Assembly: GCA_017477845.1 (NCBI GenBank)
Contig: JAFUTR010000036.1
Location: 1 to 40,223 of the forward strand
Direction: 5' to 3'
DNA: 40,223 nucleotides
Origin: Bacilli bacterium
Lineage (GTDB): Bacteria; Bacillota_I; Bacilli_A; RF39; UBA660
A program made the position numbers and the translations under genes. Positions 14,607 through 21,735 of this stretch are shown one piece after another (the first letter of the stretch is position 1; the number at the start of each line of letters is the position of its first letter). Below the pieces are notes generated by a model. It saw only the letters and a program-made list of their open reading frames with translations. It was not told where the DNA came from and did not search any database.

Positions 14607-14814
14607 CTTTCTTAATCTCCCTTCTTAATTCTCTTATTTTTACATTAGCTCTTTTTAATCTTTCTTTAAGTTTATCTATTTCTTCAAATGAAGCATCCAA
14701 AGCTTTCTTTAAATCCTTTTTTTCTTTATTTGTTGCCTTAACCCTCTTTTTTAAATTCCTGTACTTCTTAAAAGCCATTAGAAACTCAAACTCTTTTTCC
14801 TTTTCTTTTTCCAT
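14587..14814 (-). CDS. Basic coiled-coil protein
   Basis: 75 residues from ATG at 14814 (GAGGAGAGAA). Continuous Lys/Arg/Glu helix (KYRNLKKRVKATNKEKKDLK onward). Overlaps the NinB-like gene end. Not recognised. Confidence 0.55.
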   Translation of the reverse strand: MEKEKEKEFEFLMAFKKYRNLKKRVKATNKEKKDLKKALDASFEEIDKLKERLKRANVKIRELRREIKKDGIICG

Positions 14815-15292
14815 TTCTCTCCTCATCATAGGACTTCATCATTTCTTCAAACTCTAGATCATCTAAAGTTTTTATTCCTACGTTCTTACATTCTTCTTCC
14901 AAACCCCTGATAAGTTGATAAAACTCTTTACTGTTTAATTCATGAGTTCTTTTATAAAATAAATAGCAATCACAGTTATCTTCACTCTTATACCATTTTG
15001 CATATGGGTAAAAGTTATACATATTAGTACCTTTAGGAACTTTAGCACCTAATATTTGTCCATCTTCTCCAGTAGCCAAAGTTCCATAAGATATATTAAT
15101 ATTACGTTTCATTTCATCATCACTAATAGCATGTCCTATTCCTCTGTTATATCTTGCTAGCTCATTAACTAGCTTATGAAAATACTTATTAGCTTGTAAT
15201 CCTCTAATATCCTTATGTTCTTTTATCTCATATATTTTGTCTTTATCTAGTTTAAATAGGCACATTGCTAATTCTTCTGGTTTACCCGTCAT
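14786..15292 (-). CDS. NinB-like recombination protein
   Basis: 168 residues. RGLQANKYFHKLVNELARYN resembles the N-terminal motif of NinB-like proteins (R-x-L-x-x-N-x-Y-x-h), and YKRTHELNSKEFYQLIRGLE plus ECKNVGIKTLDDLE matches their C-terminal half. NinB-type proteins bind single-stranded DNA and act in phage recombination. The location after SSB and RecT fits. The C-terminal tail is basic (NGKRKGKRV). Confidence 0.65.
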   Translation of the reverse strand: MTGKPEELAMCLFKLDKDKIYEIKEHKDIRGLQANKYFHKLVNELARYNRGIGHAISDDEMKRNINISYGTLATGEDGQILGAKVPKGTNMYNFYPYAKWYKSEDNCDCYLFYKRTHELNSKEFYQLIRGLEEECKNVGIKTLDDLEFEEMMKSYDEERNGKRKGKRV

Positions 15293-15296
15293 ATTA

Positions 15297-15629
15297 TCAC
15301 TTAATCCTATCTTCTTTTTGTACCATTTCTAAACAGAATACAGGATAGCTACATTTTATAGAACTTATTCTAATGCAGTCATATTCTTTGTAAAAAATCA
15401 CTTCTATTTCTTTTGAATCTTTATAATATTCAGTTAATAAATCTAGCATTTCTTTTTTATACCTAGAATAATTATTCAATTTTGATAATTCATTATTGAT
15501 GATTGATAAAATTTCTTGTTTTCCTTTAAAATTTTTATTGTAATAATCATCAATCTTATATTTGGATAGCTTATCTAGCATTTTTTCAAACTCTAATTTG
15601 TTTATAAAATCAAAAATAGTCATTTGCAT
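15297..15629 (-). CDS. Unknown early protein
   Basis: 110 residues, MQMTIFDFINKLEFEKMLDK, helices to about residue 70, then strands with two Cys (CIRISSIKCSYPVFCLEMVQ). ATG overlaps the end of the upstream small gene; the second ATG (15621-15623) is an alternative start. Not recognised. Confidence 0.6.
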   Translation of the reverse strand: MQMTIFDFINKLEFEKMLDKLSKYKIDDYYNKNFKGKQEILSIINNELSKLNNYSRYKKEMLDLLTEYYKDSKEIEVIFYKEYDCIRISSIKCSYPVFCLEMVQKEDRIK

Positions 15630-15763
15630 TGATACATCATTCCGTTTAGATATTCCATTGTTTCTTTTATTTCCTGTATCTCTGTTGTTGTTTTATGTAT
15701 ATCACTTTTTAATAGTTTCCTTAAATATTTGATTGCTTTTTCTAATGCTAATCTATCATTCAT
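15620..15763 (-). CDS. 47-residue helical protein
   Basis: MNDRLALEKAIKYLRKLLKS, then TTTEIQEIKETMEYLNG. TAGGAGTAATAAAA before the ATG overlaps the SSB stop codon, so translation is probably coupled to SSB. Not recognised. Confidence 0.55.
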   Translation of the reverse strand: MNDRLALEKAIKYLRKLLKSDIHKTTTEIQEIKETMEYLNGMMYQCK

Positions 15764-15774
15764 TTTTATTACTC

Positions 15775-16203
15775 CTAAAAAGGTAATTCAGATTCAGGAA
15801 TATCTGGTAAATCATTATTTATTTTTTGTCCAAATTTTTCGAATGGATCATTTTTATTTTCATTTGTTTTTTGTTCAGTTTTTTCTTTTGAATCTAAAAA
15901 TTGAACTGTACTAGCTACAACTTCTGTAACATATATTCTTCTTCCTTCTTGATTCTCATAACTTCTAACTTGCAATCTTCCTTCTACTGCCACTAAACTG
16001 CCTTTATGAGTATATTTACTTACATTCTCTCCTAACTTATCCCATGCAACTATATTAATAAAATCTGCTTCTCTTTGCCCTTCTTGATTTGTATATGTTC
16101 TATTTACTGCTATGTTAAAACTAGCACATGCTCTATTGGAAGTTGTATATCTCACTTCTGCATCTTTTGTTAATCTTCCTATTAGAATAATTTTATTCAT
16201 CAT
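15775..16203 (-). CDS. ssb: Single-stranded DNA-binding protein
   Basis: 142 residues from ATG at 16203 (16200 possible). OB-fold signature NKIILIGRLTKDAEVRYTTS, then ADFINIVAWDKLGENV and VAVEGRLQVRSYENQEGRRI. A low-complexity Lys/Asn linker leads to the acidic C-terminal tip DIPESELPF, the conserved docking tail for replication and repair proteins. It coats single-stranded DNA during replication and RecT-driven recombination; it is encoded in the same operon as both. Confidence 0.93.
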   Translation of the reverse strand: MMNKIILIGRLTKDAEVRYTTSNRACASFNIAVNRTYTNQEGQREADFINIVAWDKLGENVSKYTHKGSLVAVEGRLQVRSYENQEGRRIYVTEVVASTVQFLDSKEKTEQKTNENKNDPFEKFGQKINNDLPDIPESELPF

Positions 16204-16306
16204 TTTTATCATCTCCCGCTATTTGTAAAGCACAAAAAAGGAATAATAATAAAATCATCATGGATATTGCTCCTAGTATTACTAGAAATCCTATAAATAA
16301 TTTCAT
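16193..16306 (-). CDS. 37-residue single-span membrane peptide
   Basis: MKLFIGFLVILGAISMMILL continues hydrophobic to LFLFCALQIAG, then DDKNDE. The ATG overlaps the upstream stop (AATGA), with AAAGGGGGAATAG before it, and the stop overlaps the SSB start. The packing makes it very likely real. One membrane span with an acidic cytoplasmic or external tail; role unknown. Confidence 0.6.
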   Translation of the reverse strand: MKLFIGFLVILGAISMMILLLFLFCALQIAGDDKNDE

Positions 16307-16701
16307 TCTATTCCCCCTTTATTACCTAAAATTTGATTTATTTCTTCTTGACTATATGCATCGTAACTATAAACTGCTTCTTCTTGTTTTCTGTTTGTTT
16401 TACATACAACATTTAGTAAAATGTCTCTATTTTGGTCATTACATAATTTTTGTTCGTTATCTTTAAATACTCTCATTAAACTTAATTCATTTTTGCAACT
16501 TCTTCGTTCTTGTCTTAATCGTTTTATTTCTTTGATTATTTTATAAGACTGGGTTATTGGTACATTTTCTAGTTCGATGTAATGTAGCCAATAATCAATC
16601 TTTCTGTCAGAATCAGAAAGTTTATTTTTTAATATTTCTATACTTTCTTCGTTTTCGTGAAGTAATCTAACAATTTGTTTTATTTTTTCTAGTATGTTCA
16701 A
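16303..16701 (-). CDS. Early coiled-coil protein, TTG start
   Basis: 132 residues; TTG 16699-16701 is the only start that fits and overlaps the upstream TGA (TTGA). Coiled coil (IKQIVRLLHENEESIEIL), basic KEIKRLRQERRSCKNEL, and a C-terminal VYSYDAYSQEEINQILG. Not recognised. Confidence 0.6.
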   Translation of the reverse strand: MNILEKIKQIVRLLHENEESIEILKNKLSDSDRKIDYWLHYIELENVPITQSYKIIKEIKRLRQERRSCKNELSLMRVFKDNEQKLCNDQNRDILLNVVCKTNRKQEEAVYSYDAYSQEEINQILGNKGGIE

Positions 16702-16838
16702 TCTATCATCCCTATCATCATTTCATCATGGTAATAATCTGCATACCATTCATCATAATCTTCATCTTCTATATCACAATCTATTGCTTCATTAGGTGTT
16801 GGATATGTACCACCATAATATTCTTCTGTATCAATCAT
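16698..16838 (-). CDS. 46-residue acidic protein
   Basis: MIDTEEYYGGTYPTPNEAID then an Asp/Glu/Tyr-rich stretch and a Met-rich end. AAAGGAAAATCAA precedes the ATG, and it overlaps the MBL gene by 8 bp. Strongly acidic and aromatic, the sort of composition seen in DNA mimics, but this is only composition. Confidence 0.5.
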   Translation of the reverse strand: MIDTEEYYGGTYPTPNEAIDCDIEDEDYDEWYADYYHDEMMIGMID

Positions 16839-17466
16839 TTGATTTTCCTTTCTCTTTGTGTTCGTGCATAAAAATATATTTTGAACTATTTCCCATATTT
16901 TCCATTAACCATTCACTTGCTTTAACTTTACTTAAATGAGTATTTTTTACTCTATTTTCGTAAAACTCATCAACAGACCTATTATGCAATTCTTCATCAT
17001 TTTCATAGTTTCCTTCGATGAAATAGTAATCATAATTTTTTGCATCAATATGGTCTATTCTATTTGTGTCGGTTGCATATATCAATTTATAGCCATTTAT
17101 TAGCAACTTATAGCCACATTGTGGTACATCGTGGTATAACTTTATAGGAATAACTTTAAATGTGTTATAATTGTAAATTTTTCCTGTTTTTAACAAATCA
17201 ATATTTTTCTTTTCTACACCACAATCTATTAAGTCTTTTACTAACCATTCACAACATGCAAATCTTAGTGTTGGCCTATCATTAGCTAATTTCTTTATTG
17301 TAGCCTTATTAAAGTGATCTCCGTGTCGATGTGTTAAGAAAATTATTTTTAAATTTTTAACATAAGGAGAAAGTTTTTTATAACTAACTCCCACGTCTAT
17401 TGCAATCTTATTTTCAATTATTAGGCAGTTCCCATCGCTACCTGAATTAATAATTTTATAGTTCAT
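16831..17466 (-). CDS. Metallo-beta-lactamase-fold hydrolase, probable nuclease
   Basis: 211 residues. INSGSDGNCLIIENKIAIDV at the start, then the metal motif FLTHRHGDH (about residues 43-51), later HDVPQCGYKL, IYATDTNRID and the final YIFMHEHKEKG. This is the short MBL-fold protein that in many Bacillota phages follows RecT, where it may supply nuclease activity in place of a RecE-type exonuclease. That partnership is inferred from gene order. It overlaps RecT by 11 bp. Confidence 0.82.
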   Translation of the reverse strand: MNYKIINSGSDGNCLIIENKIAIDVGVSYKKLSPYVKNLKIIFLTHRHGDHFNKATIKKLANDRPTLRFACCEWLVKDLIDCGVEKKNIDLLKTGKIYNYNTFKVIPIKLYHDVPQCGYKLLINGYKLIYATDTNRIDHIDAKNYDYYFIEGNYENDEELHNRSVDEFYENRVKNTHLSKVKASEWLMENMGNSSKYIFMHEHKEKGKSND

Positions 17467-18337
17467 TTAAGTTTACTTTTTTGGGTTTTATTTCATCTTC
17501 TGATGTTATTTCTTGGTCTTTGGTATTGTTGTATACTTCCAATGTTGACTCTATTTCAACTTCTTGATTATCAATATAATTGTATGTTCCATCTTCTTTG
17601 ATTACTGACATATCTTTGCTAAGTGCTTCCTGCATGTCGATACTCATGACTCCCCATTTAGAAATTAATTGTCTTAACATAGTTTTAAAAGCCATACCAT
17701 TAAAATCTTTGCTCCAGTAACTATACTGTGTTCCATTTTTCAAATCACTTGAATATGATTGTGAATATTCTTTCGCATGGTTCATCATTTTTTCTTTTGT
17801 CCAATATAGCGTTTTAGAAAATCCATTTAAATATTCAAAATATGCCATATAGCCAATAATTTGCTTGCTTTCTCTTCGAACTTCATCATCAATAAATTCA
17901 AATTGATATTTACCTGTTGCTTTATTTCTTCCAAGAAATTCTCCTTCACGAACTTCTATTACATCAATATCTTTATATTGTCCACTCCTAATTGCTAACT
18001 GAATGTATCCCTTATAACCCATTTGAAATTGTGCATTACTTGATACAGTTACCCATTGCCCATTTATTTTCTGCTTTTTATCATACTTTACTAAATAATA
18101 CTGTCCTAATTGTGGAGATGGACTTAAATTAAGTGCTTCTCCTAATAAGGCTGCTGCTAAGATGCTTCCTGCATCACATTCTTGAAGTGATGGATTAATA
18201 GCAACTGCACTGCTGATACTTGCAATAAACTTAGCTGCTCTTTTAGGATCCCCTAAAGTATTGTTAATTAATTTTTTGTAATTATCTGTTTGAATTGCTA
18301 AACTAAATTTTGGTTTAGTTTGTAATTGATTATTCAT
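17456..18337 (-). CDS. recT: RecT single-strand annealing protein
   Basis: 293 residues, standard length. Hallmarks of the RecT family are clear: DPKRAAKFIASISSAVAINP, the CDAGSILAAALLGEALNLSP helix, LGQYYLVKYD, and AQFQMGYKGYIQLAIRSGQY. It anneals complementary strands in phage recombination and replication restart, working with SSB and the adjacent MBL protein. The acidic C-terminus is variable (SEDEIKPKKVNLNEL). Overlaps the DUF1351 gene by 8 bp. Confidence 0.93.
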   Translation of the reverse strand: MNNQLQTKPKFSLAIQTDNYKKLINNTLGDPKRAAKFIASISSAVAINPSLQECDAGSILAAALLGEALNLSPSPQLGQYYLVKYDKKQKINGQWVTVSSNAQFQMGYKGYIQLAIRSGQYKDIDVIEVREGEFLGRNKATGKYQFEFIDDEVRRESKQIIGYMAYFEYLNGFSKTLYWTKEKMMNHAKEYSQSYSSDLKNGTQYSYWSKDFNGMAFKTMLRQLISKWGVMSIDMQEALSKDMSVIKEDGTYNYIDNQEVEIESTLEVYNNTKDQEITSEDEIKPKKVNLNEL

Positions 18338-19202
18338 AGTCTATTCCCTCCGCATCTAGGAATTGTTTTAAATTTCTTAGTTGTGTTTTAGTTCCCTTTG
18401 CAGTAAATGTTACTTCGAATATTTCTTCGTTTTTTTCAAAATCATTGATACTCATTTGACCATCAATTATATCTTCTTCAACTGGTGCTTGTAATGCTTC
18501 TTCTACTTGCGTTACTATTTGTTCTTCTTGCTCCTGTTTTTCTTTAATCTCTCTGTTAGATTCTTGAATAGTATCTAGTATCATGTGTCTATCATTAACT
18601 TCTCTGATAGCAACTGATAGATTTTTGTTCTTTAGATATTCAACCAATATTTCACCAGAATATTCCATAGTGTTAATAGTGTTTATGTCCTGTTCTATCA
18701 AATCTACTTTTGCTTTAATTTCATCCTTTACTTTTTTTACTAATTCTCCTGATGTTGTTAGTAAATTTAGTCCGTTTTTAATATCTAATTCACAAAATTT
18801 TAGATATTCTGATGGAATATTTTTTGATTGCCTGTATTCTTCAAAGAAATCATTCATTTTAACTTCTGTATCATGTTTTATTTGCGATTCCACTTCATTT
18901 ATTTTATCTGCTAATATTAAATCTGCCTTTTGGTATTTAGTTTTTATTTCTTCCTCATAGATTTTATTAAATTCTTCATAAGGTAACATGATCCTGTTCT
19001 TAATATTTTTTCTTTGAGTTTCAAATTCTTTTAATTCGTTTCCCAAACTTGTTCTTAAATTTTTTATTTCTTTTTTAGTGTCTTCATTACATACTAAATT
19101 ATCAAGTTTCATTTCTTCTAGTCTTTTGTCTAAATTTTCTCCAATTTCTTTAATTCTTTCAGTTATAATTGGTAACTGTTCTATTACAGCTATTTCGTTC
19201 AT
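18330..19202 (-). CDS. DUF1351-like protein
   Basis: 290 residues, long coiled coil. The N-terminal RTSLGNELKEFETQRKNIKN and IMLPYEEFNKIYEEEIK are the DUF1351 signature; the end FTAKGTKTQLRNLKQFLDAE, GIDYE is also typical. DUF1351 genes nearly always precede recT and may act with it in recombination, but no biochemical role is established to my knowledge. Confidence 0.82.
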   Translation of the reverse strand: MNEIAVIEQLPIITERIKEIGENLDKRLEEMKLDNLVCNEDTKKEIKNLRTSLGNELKEFETQRKNIKNRIMLPYEEFNKIYEEEIKTKYQKADLILADKINEVESQIKHDTEVKMNDFFEEYRQSKNIPSEYLKFCELDIKNGLNLLTTSGELVKKVKDEIKAKVDLIEQDINTINTMEYSGEILVEYLKNKNLSVAIREVNDRHMILDTIQESNREIKEKQEQEEQIVTQVEEALQAPVEEDIIDGQMSINDFEKNEEIFEVTFTAKGTKTQLRNLKQFLDAEGIDYE

Positions 19203-19427
19203 TTATTCTTCTCCTCTCAATCTATAAATGTCATAATGTGTTGGATAACCATATCTATTTTTCGTACATACTGTTTCTTTCGAAAACTTATAACCAAGTT
19301 CTTTTAGTTCAAATACTCTCGCCCCAAGTTGAGTAATTCCAAGTTCTCTATATGCGTCCCAACTTGTAATACTGCCATAATCTTCAAGCCACTTAATGAT
19401 TCTATCTTTCTGTGTTAGTCTCTTCAT
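19203..19427 (-). CDS. Winged-helix DNA-binding protein
   Basis: 74 residues from ATG at 19427 (a GTG lies one codon upstream). KDRIIKWLEDYGSITSWDAY, then RELGITQLGARVFELKELGY and a wing (YGYPTHYDIYRL) match the small phage helix-turn-helix family (HTH_39-like). It is usually located near recombination genes. Target unknown. It ends at the ATG of the DUF1351 gene. Confidence 0.72.
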   Translation of the reverse strand: MKRLTQKDRIIKWLEDYGSITSWDAYRELGITQLGARVFELKELGYKFSKETVCTKNRYGYPTHYDIYRLRGEE

Positions 19428-19545
19428 CACTAATCATTCCACATCTGATAACTTGGTTATCTCCATCACATTCAATTGCAAAGTTTATATAATTAAATTC
19501 AACATCTAAATCCCCTAAACAAATGTTTTCATAACTAAATTCCAT
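19402..19545 (-). CDS. 47-residue protein
   Basis: MEFSYENICLGDLDVEFNYI, then NFAIECDGDNQVIRCGMISD. AAAAAGGAGAATTTAAC before the ATG is strong; the end overlaps the winged-helix gene start by 26 bp. Acidic, three Cys. Not recognised. Confidence 0.55.
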   Translation of the reverse strand: MEFSYENICLGDLDVEFNYINFAIECDGDNQVIRCGMISDEETNTER

Positions 19546-19560
19546 GTTAAATTCTCCTTT

Positions 19561-20334
19561 TTATTCATACTTACTTAATAATTCTTTTATTTCTTGTTGT
19601 TCTTCTATGGTTGCTTCTTGTTTGCTAAAATCTTTATCAAACCAATCAGGAAGTTTCTCAATATATTTTTTTGGCTTGCTTACGTTATACTTTCTTTCTC
19701 TTTCTTGAGCTTGTTGAACTGTCTTAACGTTCTCTCTTTCATAAGCACTAAGTATTCTAGAAATATATTTTGTACTAATTTTATTTAGTAAAACTGCTTG
19801 CTTGATAGCATATCTTGTCAGCTCATTATCATTCCAACTTAAAATTTCTTCACATTCAACTGGACTTAATGTTCTGCCAAAATTTTCCTCAACGTATTCC
19901 AATATTGTTGTTGATATATATTGTTTATTTGTTATATTGTTTATTTGTTTAGTTGTTGTTATTTGTTTGTTATTTGTTTGTTGTTCGTTTGTTATTTGTT
20001 TGTTATTTTGCTTGTTATAATCTTGATACCTATTGTAATTATTTATAGTAATTACAGTATATTTATTGGTTGTTGTCTTTGTTATTTCGTTTGTTGAAAT
20101 TAGCCTAGTTAATGAAGTTCTTACCTGTTGCAGTGTCAATTTCGTTTGTTGGACTAAATGTTTTAGGCTGGTTATTACTTGTCCTCTTTTTACCTCAATA
20201 CCTTGCCATCTTTTGTCTTCCCAATTAGCTATTAATAATAAATGTAAGAATAATCTAACAGTATTTGTATCTTGATACCATTCCCATTTCAAGATTTTTT
20301 TATTTATGACTATAAACCCATTATTCTCATTCAT
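19561..20334 (-). CDS. Replication initiator / DnaD-like protein
   Basis: 257 residues. N-terminal winged-helix domain typical of phage replisome organisers: FIVINKKILKWEWYQDTNTV, RLFLHLLLIANW, VKRGQVITSLKHLVQQTKLT. A Gln/Asn/Thr linker (about 108-140) is followed by a DnaB_2/DnaD-type helical domain (VECEEILSWNDNELTRYAIK, with AYERENVKT). It should bind the origin and recruit the host helicase. No phage helicase, loader or primase gene was seen, so the phage depends on host enzymes. The linker-coding DNA carries an 11-bp repeat array. Confidence 0.85.
   Translation of the reverse strand: MNENNGFIVINKKILKWEWYQDTNTVRLFLHLLLIANWEDKRWQGIEVKRGQVITSLKHLVQQTKLTLQQVRTSLTRLISTNEITKTTTNKYTVITINNYNRYQDYNKQNNKQITNEQQTNNKQITTTKQINNITNKQYISTTILEYVEENFGRTLSPVECEEILSWNDNELTRYAIKQAVLLNKISTKYISRILSAYERENVKTVQQAQERERKYNVSKPKKYIEKLPDWFDKDFSKQEATIEEQQEIKELLSKYE
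19959..20014. repeat. 11-bp iteron-like array (candidate origin) inside the initiator gene
   Basis: Head-to-tail units TTATTTGTTTG at 19959-19969, 19970-19980, TTGTTCGTTTG at 19981-19991, TTATTTGTTTG at 19992-20002, and a 12-bp relative at 20003-20014. A further related unit is at 19941-19951. Eleven bp is one helical turn and is not a multiple of three, so the array is not a simple amino-acid repeat. Phage origins often lie inside the initiator gene. Confidence 0.5.
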
Positions 20335-20412
20335 TACTATCCTTTCTACTCAACCAGTACCCAAAGATTTGACAAATTGTTAATTTTATGTTATTTTCTA
20401 GTTGAAATTTGT

Positions 20413-20574
20413 TTAGATTTCATTCTGATTTACTAGTTCTTGTCCAACTAGTGAATCTTTTTTATTTGAATATTTTTCTTTTAAATACTCATTTAGATTT
20501 TTTATCATCTGTTTTGCTTCTTCCTTTGTTTTAGGATTTGTTACAATTACTTTTAATCTGTTTTTTTCTTGCAT
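20413..20574 (-). CDS. 53-residue protein
   Basis: MQEKNRLKVIVTNPKTKEEA, then KQMIKNLNEYLKEKYSNKKD. Weak ribosome site (AGAAG). The DNA near its 3' end has a 7-bp inverted repeat ACTAGTT/AACTAGT (20432-20452). The strand-helix start (RLKVIVTNPKTKEEA) is a recurrent pattern in small phage proteins; no function known. Confidence 0.5.
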   Translation of the reverse strand: MQEKNRLKVIVTNPKTKEEAKQMIKNLNEYLKEKYSNKKDSLVGQELVNQNEI

Positions 20575-20601
20575 ATTTTCTTCTGTTCTGTCGTGGTATT
20601 T

Positions 20602-20772
20602 TTAACTATGTGCTATACAGTAGGTTTCTGTATGTCCTGCTGATACACAGTTGTTTATTTCATTTTGGTTGTAGTTACTATCAAGACTTATTAATATAGT
20701 TAATGCACTTACAACCAAGATACTTGCAATTGTAACTTTTACCCATTTTTTTAATACTCTTTTTGTTTTCAT
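20602..20772 (-). CDS. 56-residue secreted or membrane-anchored protein
   Basis: Basic start MKTKRVLKKWVK, a hydrophobic segment (VTIASILVVSALTILISL), then a short outside part with two Cys (CVSAGHTETYC). AAAGGAGATAGAAAA precedes the ATG. No clear signal peptidase site, so probably an N-terminal anchor. Similar small anchored two-Cys proteins occur early in Bacillota phages; superinfection exclusion is a guess. Confidence 0.6.
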   Translation of the reverse strand: MKTKRVLKKWVKVTIASILVVSALTILISLDSNYNQNEINNCVSAGHTETYCIAHS

Positions 20773-20792
20773 TTTTCTATCTCCTTTTTTAA

Positions 20793-20821
20793 TTTACTTT
20801 TGTTTCACTTCACTTTATAAT
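20793..20821 (+). promoter_or_regulatory. Plus-strand promoter for the 20848 gene
   Basis: -10 TATAAT (20816-20821), 17-bp spacer, -35 TTTACT (20793-20798). It points away from the minus-strand early operon and lies 27 bp before the start codon of the plus-strand gene. Confidence 0.55.
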
Positions 20822-20847
20822 AGTTAGTTAAGAAAGTGAGGTGTCTA

Positions 20848-21219
20848 ATGTCTGATACAATTTGGGTTGCTATTATTACAGGGTGTCTAACTACAATTCC
20901 TCAAATAATTATTACAATTATTAATAATCGTAAAGAAGTTAAAATTAAGAGTATAGAGAAATTTAAGCAAGACCAACTAAAAGTAATAATTGATTTTTTA
21001 GATTCTGTTGGTGGTATATATTCAAATGATGGAATATCGTTATCTAAAAAAAGTGATTTTCAAAAAACTTCACAAAAATTACTTTTATATTTTCCAAGTA
21101 TTGATATAAATGAGTTTAATAAAATATTTGATTCTACTAAAAAATGGAATACTTCAGAACGATTAAAAGTTCTGCAACCTTTGCTTAAACAACTATCCAA
21201 ATCAATACAAGAGAAATAA
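20848..21219 (+). CDS. Membrane-anchored accessory protein (moron candidate)
   Basis: 123 residues from ATG at 20848 (GTGAGGTG 5 nt before). N-terminal membrane segment (IWVAIITGCLTTIPQIIITI), basic loop NNRKEVKIKSIEKFKQDQ, then a soluble helical domain ending LLKQLSKSIQEK. It is the only plus-strand gene inside the minus-strand early operon, has its own promoter, and its end overlaps an opposing small gene by 35 bp. This is the usual sign of an accessory gene expressed in the lysogen. Function unknown. Confidence 0.65.
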   Translation: MSDTIWVAIITGCLTTIPQIIITIINNRKEVKIKSIEKFKQDQLKVIIDFLDSVGGIYSNDGISLSKKSDFQKTSQKLLLYFPSIDINEFNKIFDSTKKWNTSERLKVLQPLLKQLSKSIQEK

Positions 21220-21346
21220 TATATGTAATAATTAATGATATTGATAATACTTTGAAATCTGATTTATCAATATCTCTTTTTTTATTTACACAAAAACATG
21301 TGTACCAAATTGCTAAATATATAGAACATATTATTCTAATTAACAT
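21185..21346 (-). CDS. 53-residue two-span membrane protein
   Basis: Two hydrophobic segments, MLIRIICSIYLAIWYTCFCV and VLSISLIITYIISLVLIWIV, joined by a charged loop NKKRDIDKSD. AAAAAGGAGAGAAT precedes the ATG, 12 bp after the Cro-like gene stop. The 3' end overlaps the opposing gene at 20848-21219. Not recognised. Confidence 0.55.
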   Translation of the reverse strand: MLIRIICSIYLAIWYTCFCVNKKRDIDKSDFKVLSISLIITYIISLVLIWIVV

Positions 21347-21358
21347 ATTCTCTCCTTT

Positions 21359-21601
21359 TTAGTTTTGTTTTAAATTGTGATTATACTCACGAATTACTTT
21401 AAAAAAAATTAGCTCATCTACTTCATAATATTTTAATGCTTTTTCCAATAATTCTAAGCTCATGTCTTTAGCATCTTTTTCATATTTTGATAAAGTATTG
21501 AAGTGTATTCCTAAGTCATTGCTTGCTTCTACTACTGTTTTCTTTCGTTTGTCTCTTAGTGATTTTAATTCCTGTCCTATTAAAACACTATCTAAATACA
21601 T
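21359..21601 (-). CDS. Cro-like / antirepressor-type XRE regulator
   Basis: 80 residues from ATG 21599-21601, chosen because AAAGGAGGTGAAGC precedes it; a longer reading would start before this site. Helix-turn-helix LIGQELKSLRDKRKKTVVEA, SNDLGIHFNTLSKYEKDAKD. First gene leftward from the switch, the Cro position, so expected to shut off the repressor and commit to lysis. An operator-like sequence lies within its own 3' end (21377-21390). Confidence 0.82.
   Translation of the reverse strand: MYLDSVLIGQELKSLRDKRKKTVVEASNDLGIHFNTLSKYEKDAKDMSLELLEKALKYYEVDELIFFKVIREYNHNLKQN
21377..21390. promoter_or_regulatory. Third operator-like site inside the Cro-like gene
   Basis: GTGATTATACTCAC, one base from the perfect palindrome at 21637-21650. 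It is 260 bp from the other operators, a distance that would allow DNA looping. It is in coding sequence and could be chance, but the 13 of 14 match is notable. Confidence 0.45.
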
Positions 21602-21628
21602 TGCTTCACCTCCTTTCATCTTGGTAAC

Positions 21629-21657
21629 ATTATATCGTGATTATAATCACTTGTCAA
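21629..21657 (-). promoter_or_regulatory. Early lytic promoter with operator in its spacer
   Basis: Fully consensus leftward promoter: -35 TTGACA (21657-21652), 17-bp spacer, -10 TATAAT (21634-21629). The 14-bp perfect palindrome GTGATTATAATCAC (21637-21650) occupies the spacer, so repressor binding would exclude RNA polymerase. Confidence 0.85.
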
Positions 21658-21666
21658 TACTAAAAT

Positions 21667-21680
21667 GTGATTTTTTTCAC
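21667..21680. promoter_or_regulatory. Second operator in the immunity region
   Basis: GTGATTTTTTTCAC, same GTGA/TCAC ends as the 21637-21650 palindrome. The two centres are exactly 30 bp apart, about three helical turns, suiting cooperative binding. It lies just upstream of a weak candidate rightward promoter (TTGCAA 21689-21694, TAAAAT 21711-21716) for the repressor gene. Confidence 0.7.
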
Positions 21681-21735
21681 TTTTTTTGTTGCAAATTTAC
21701 AAAAATATGTTAAAATTGATTTGTAGGAGGTGTTT

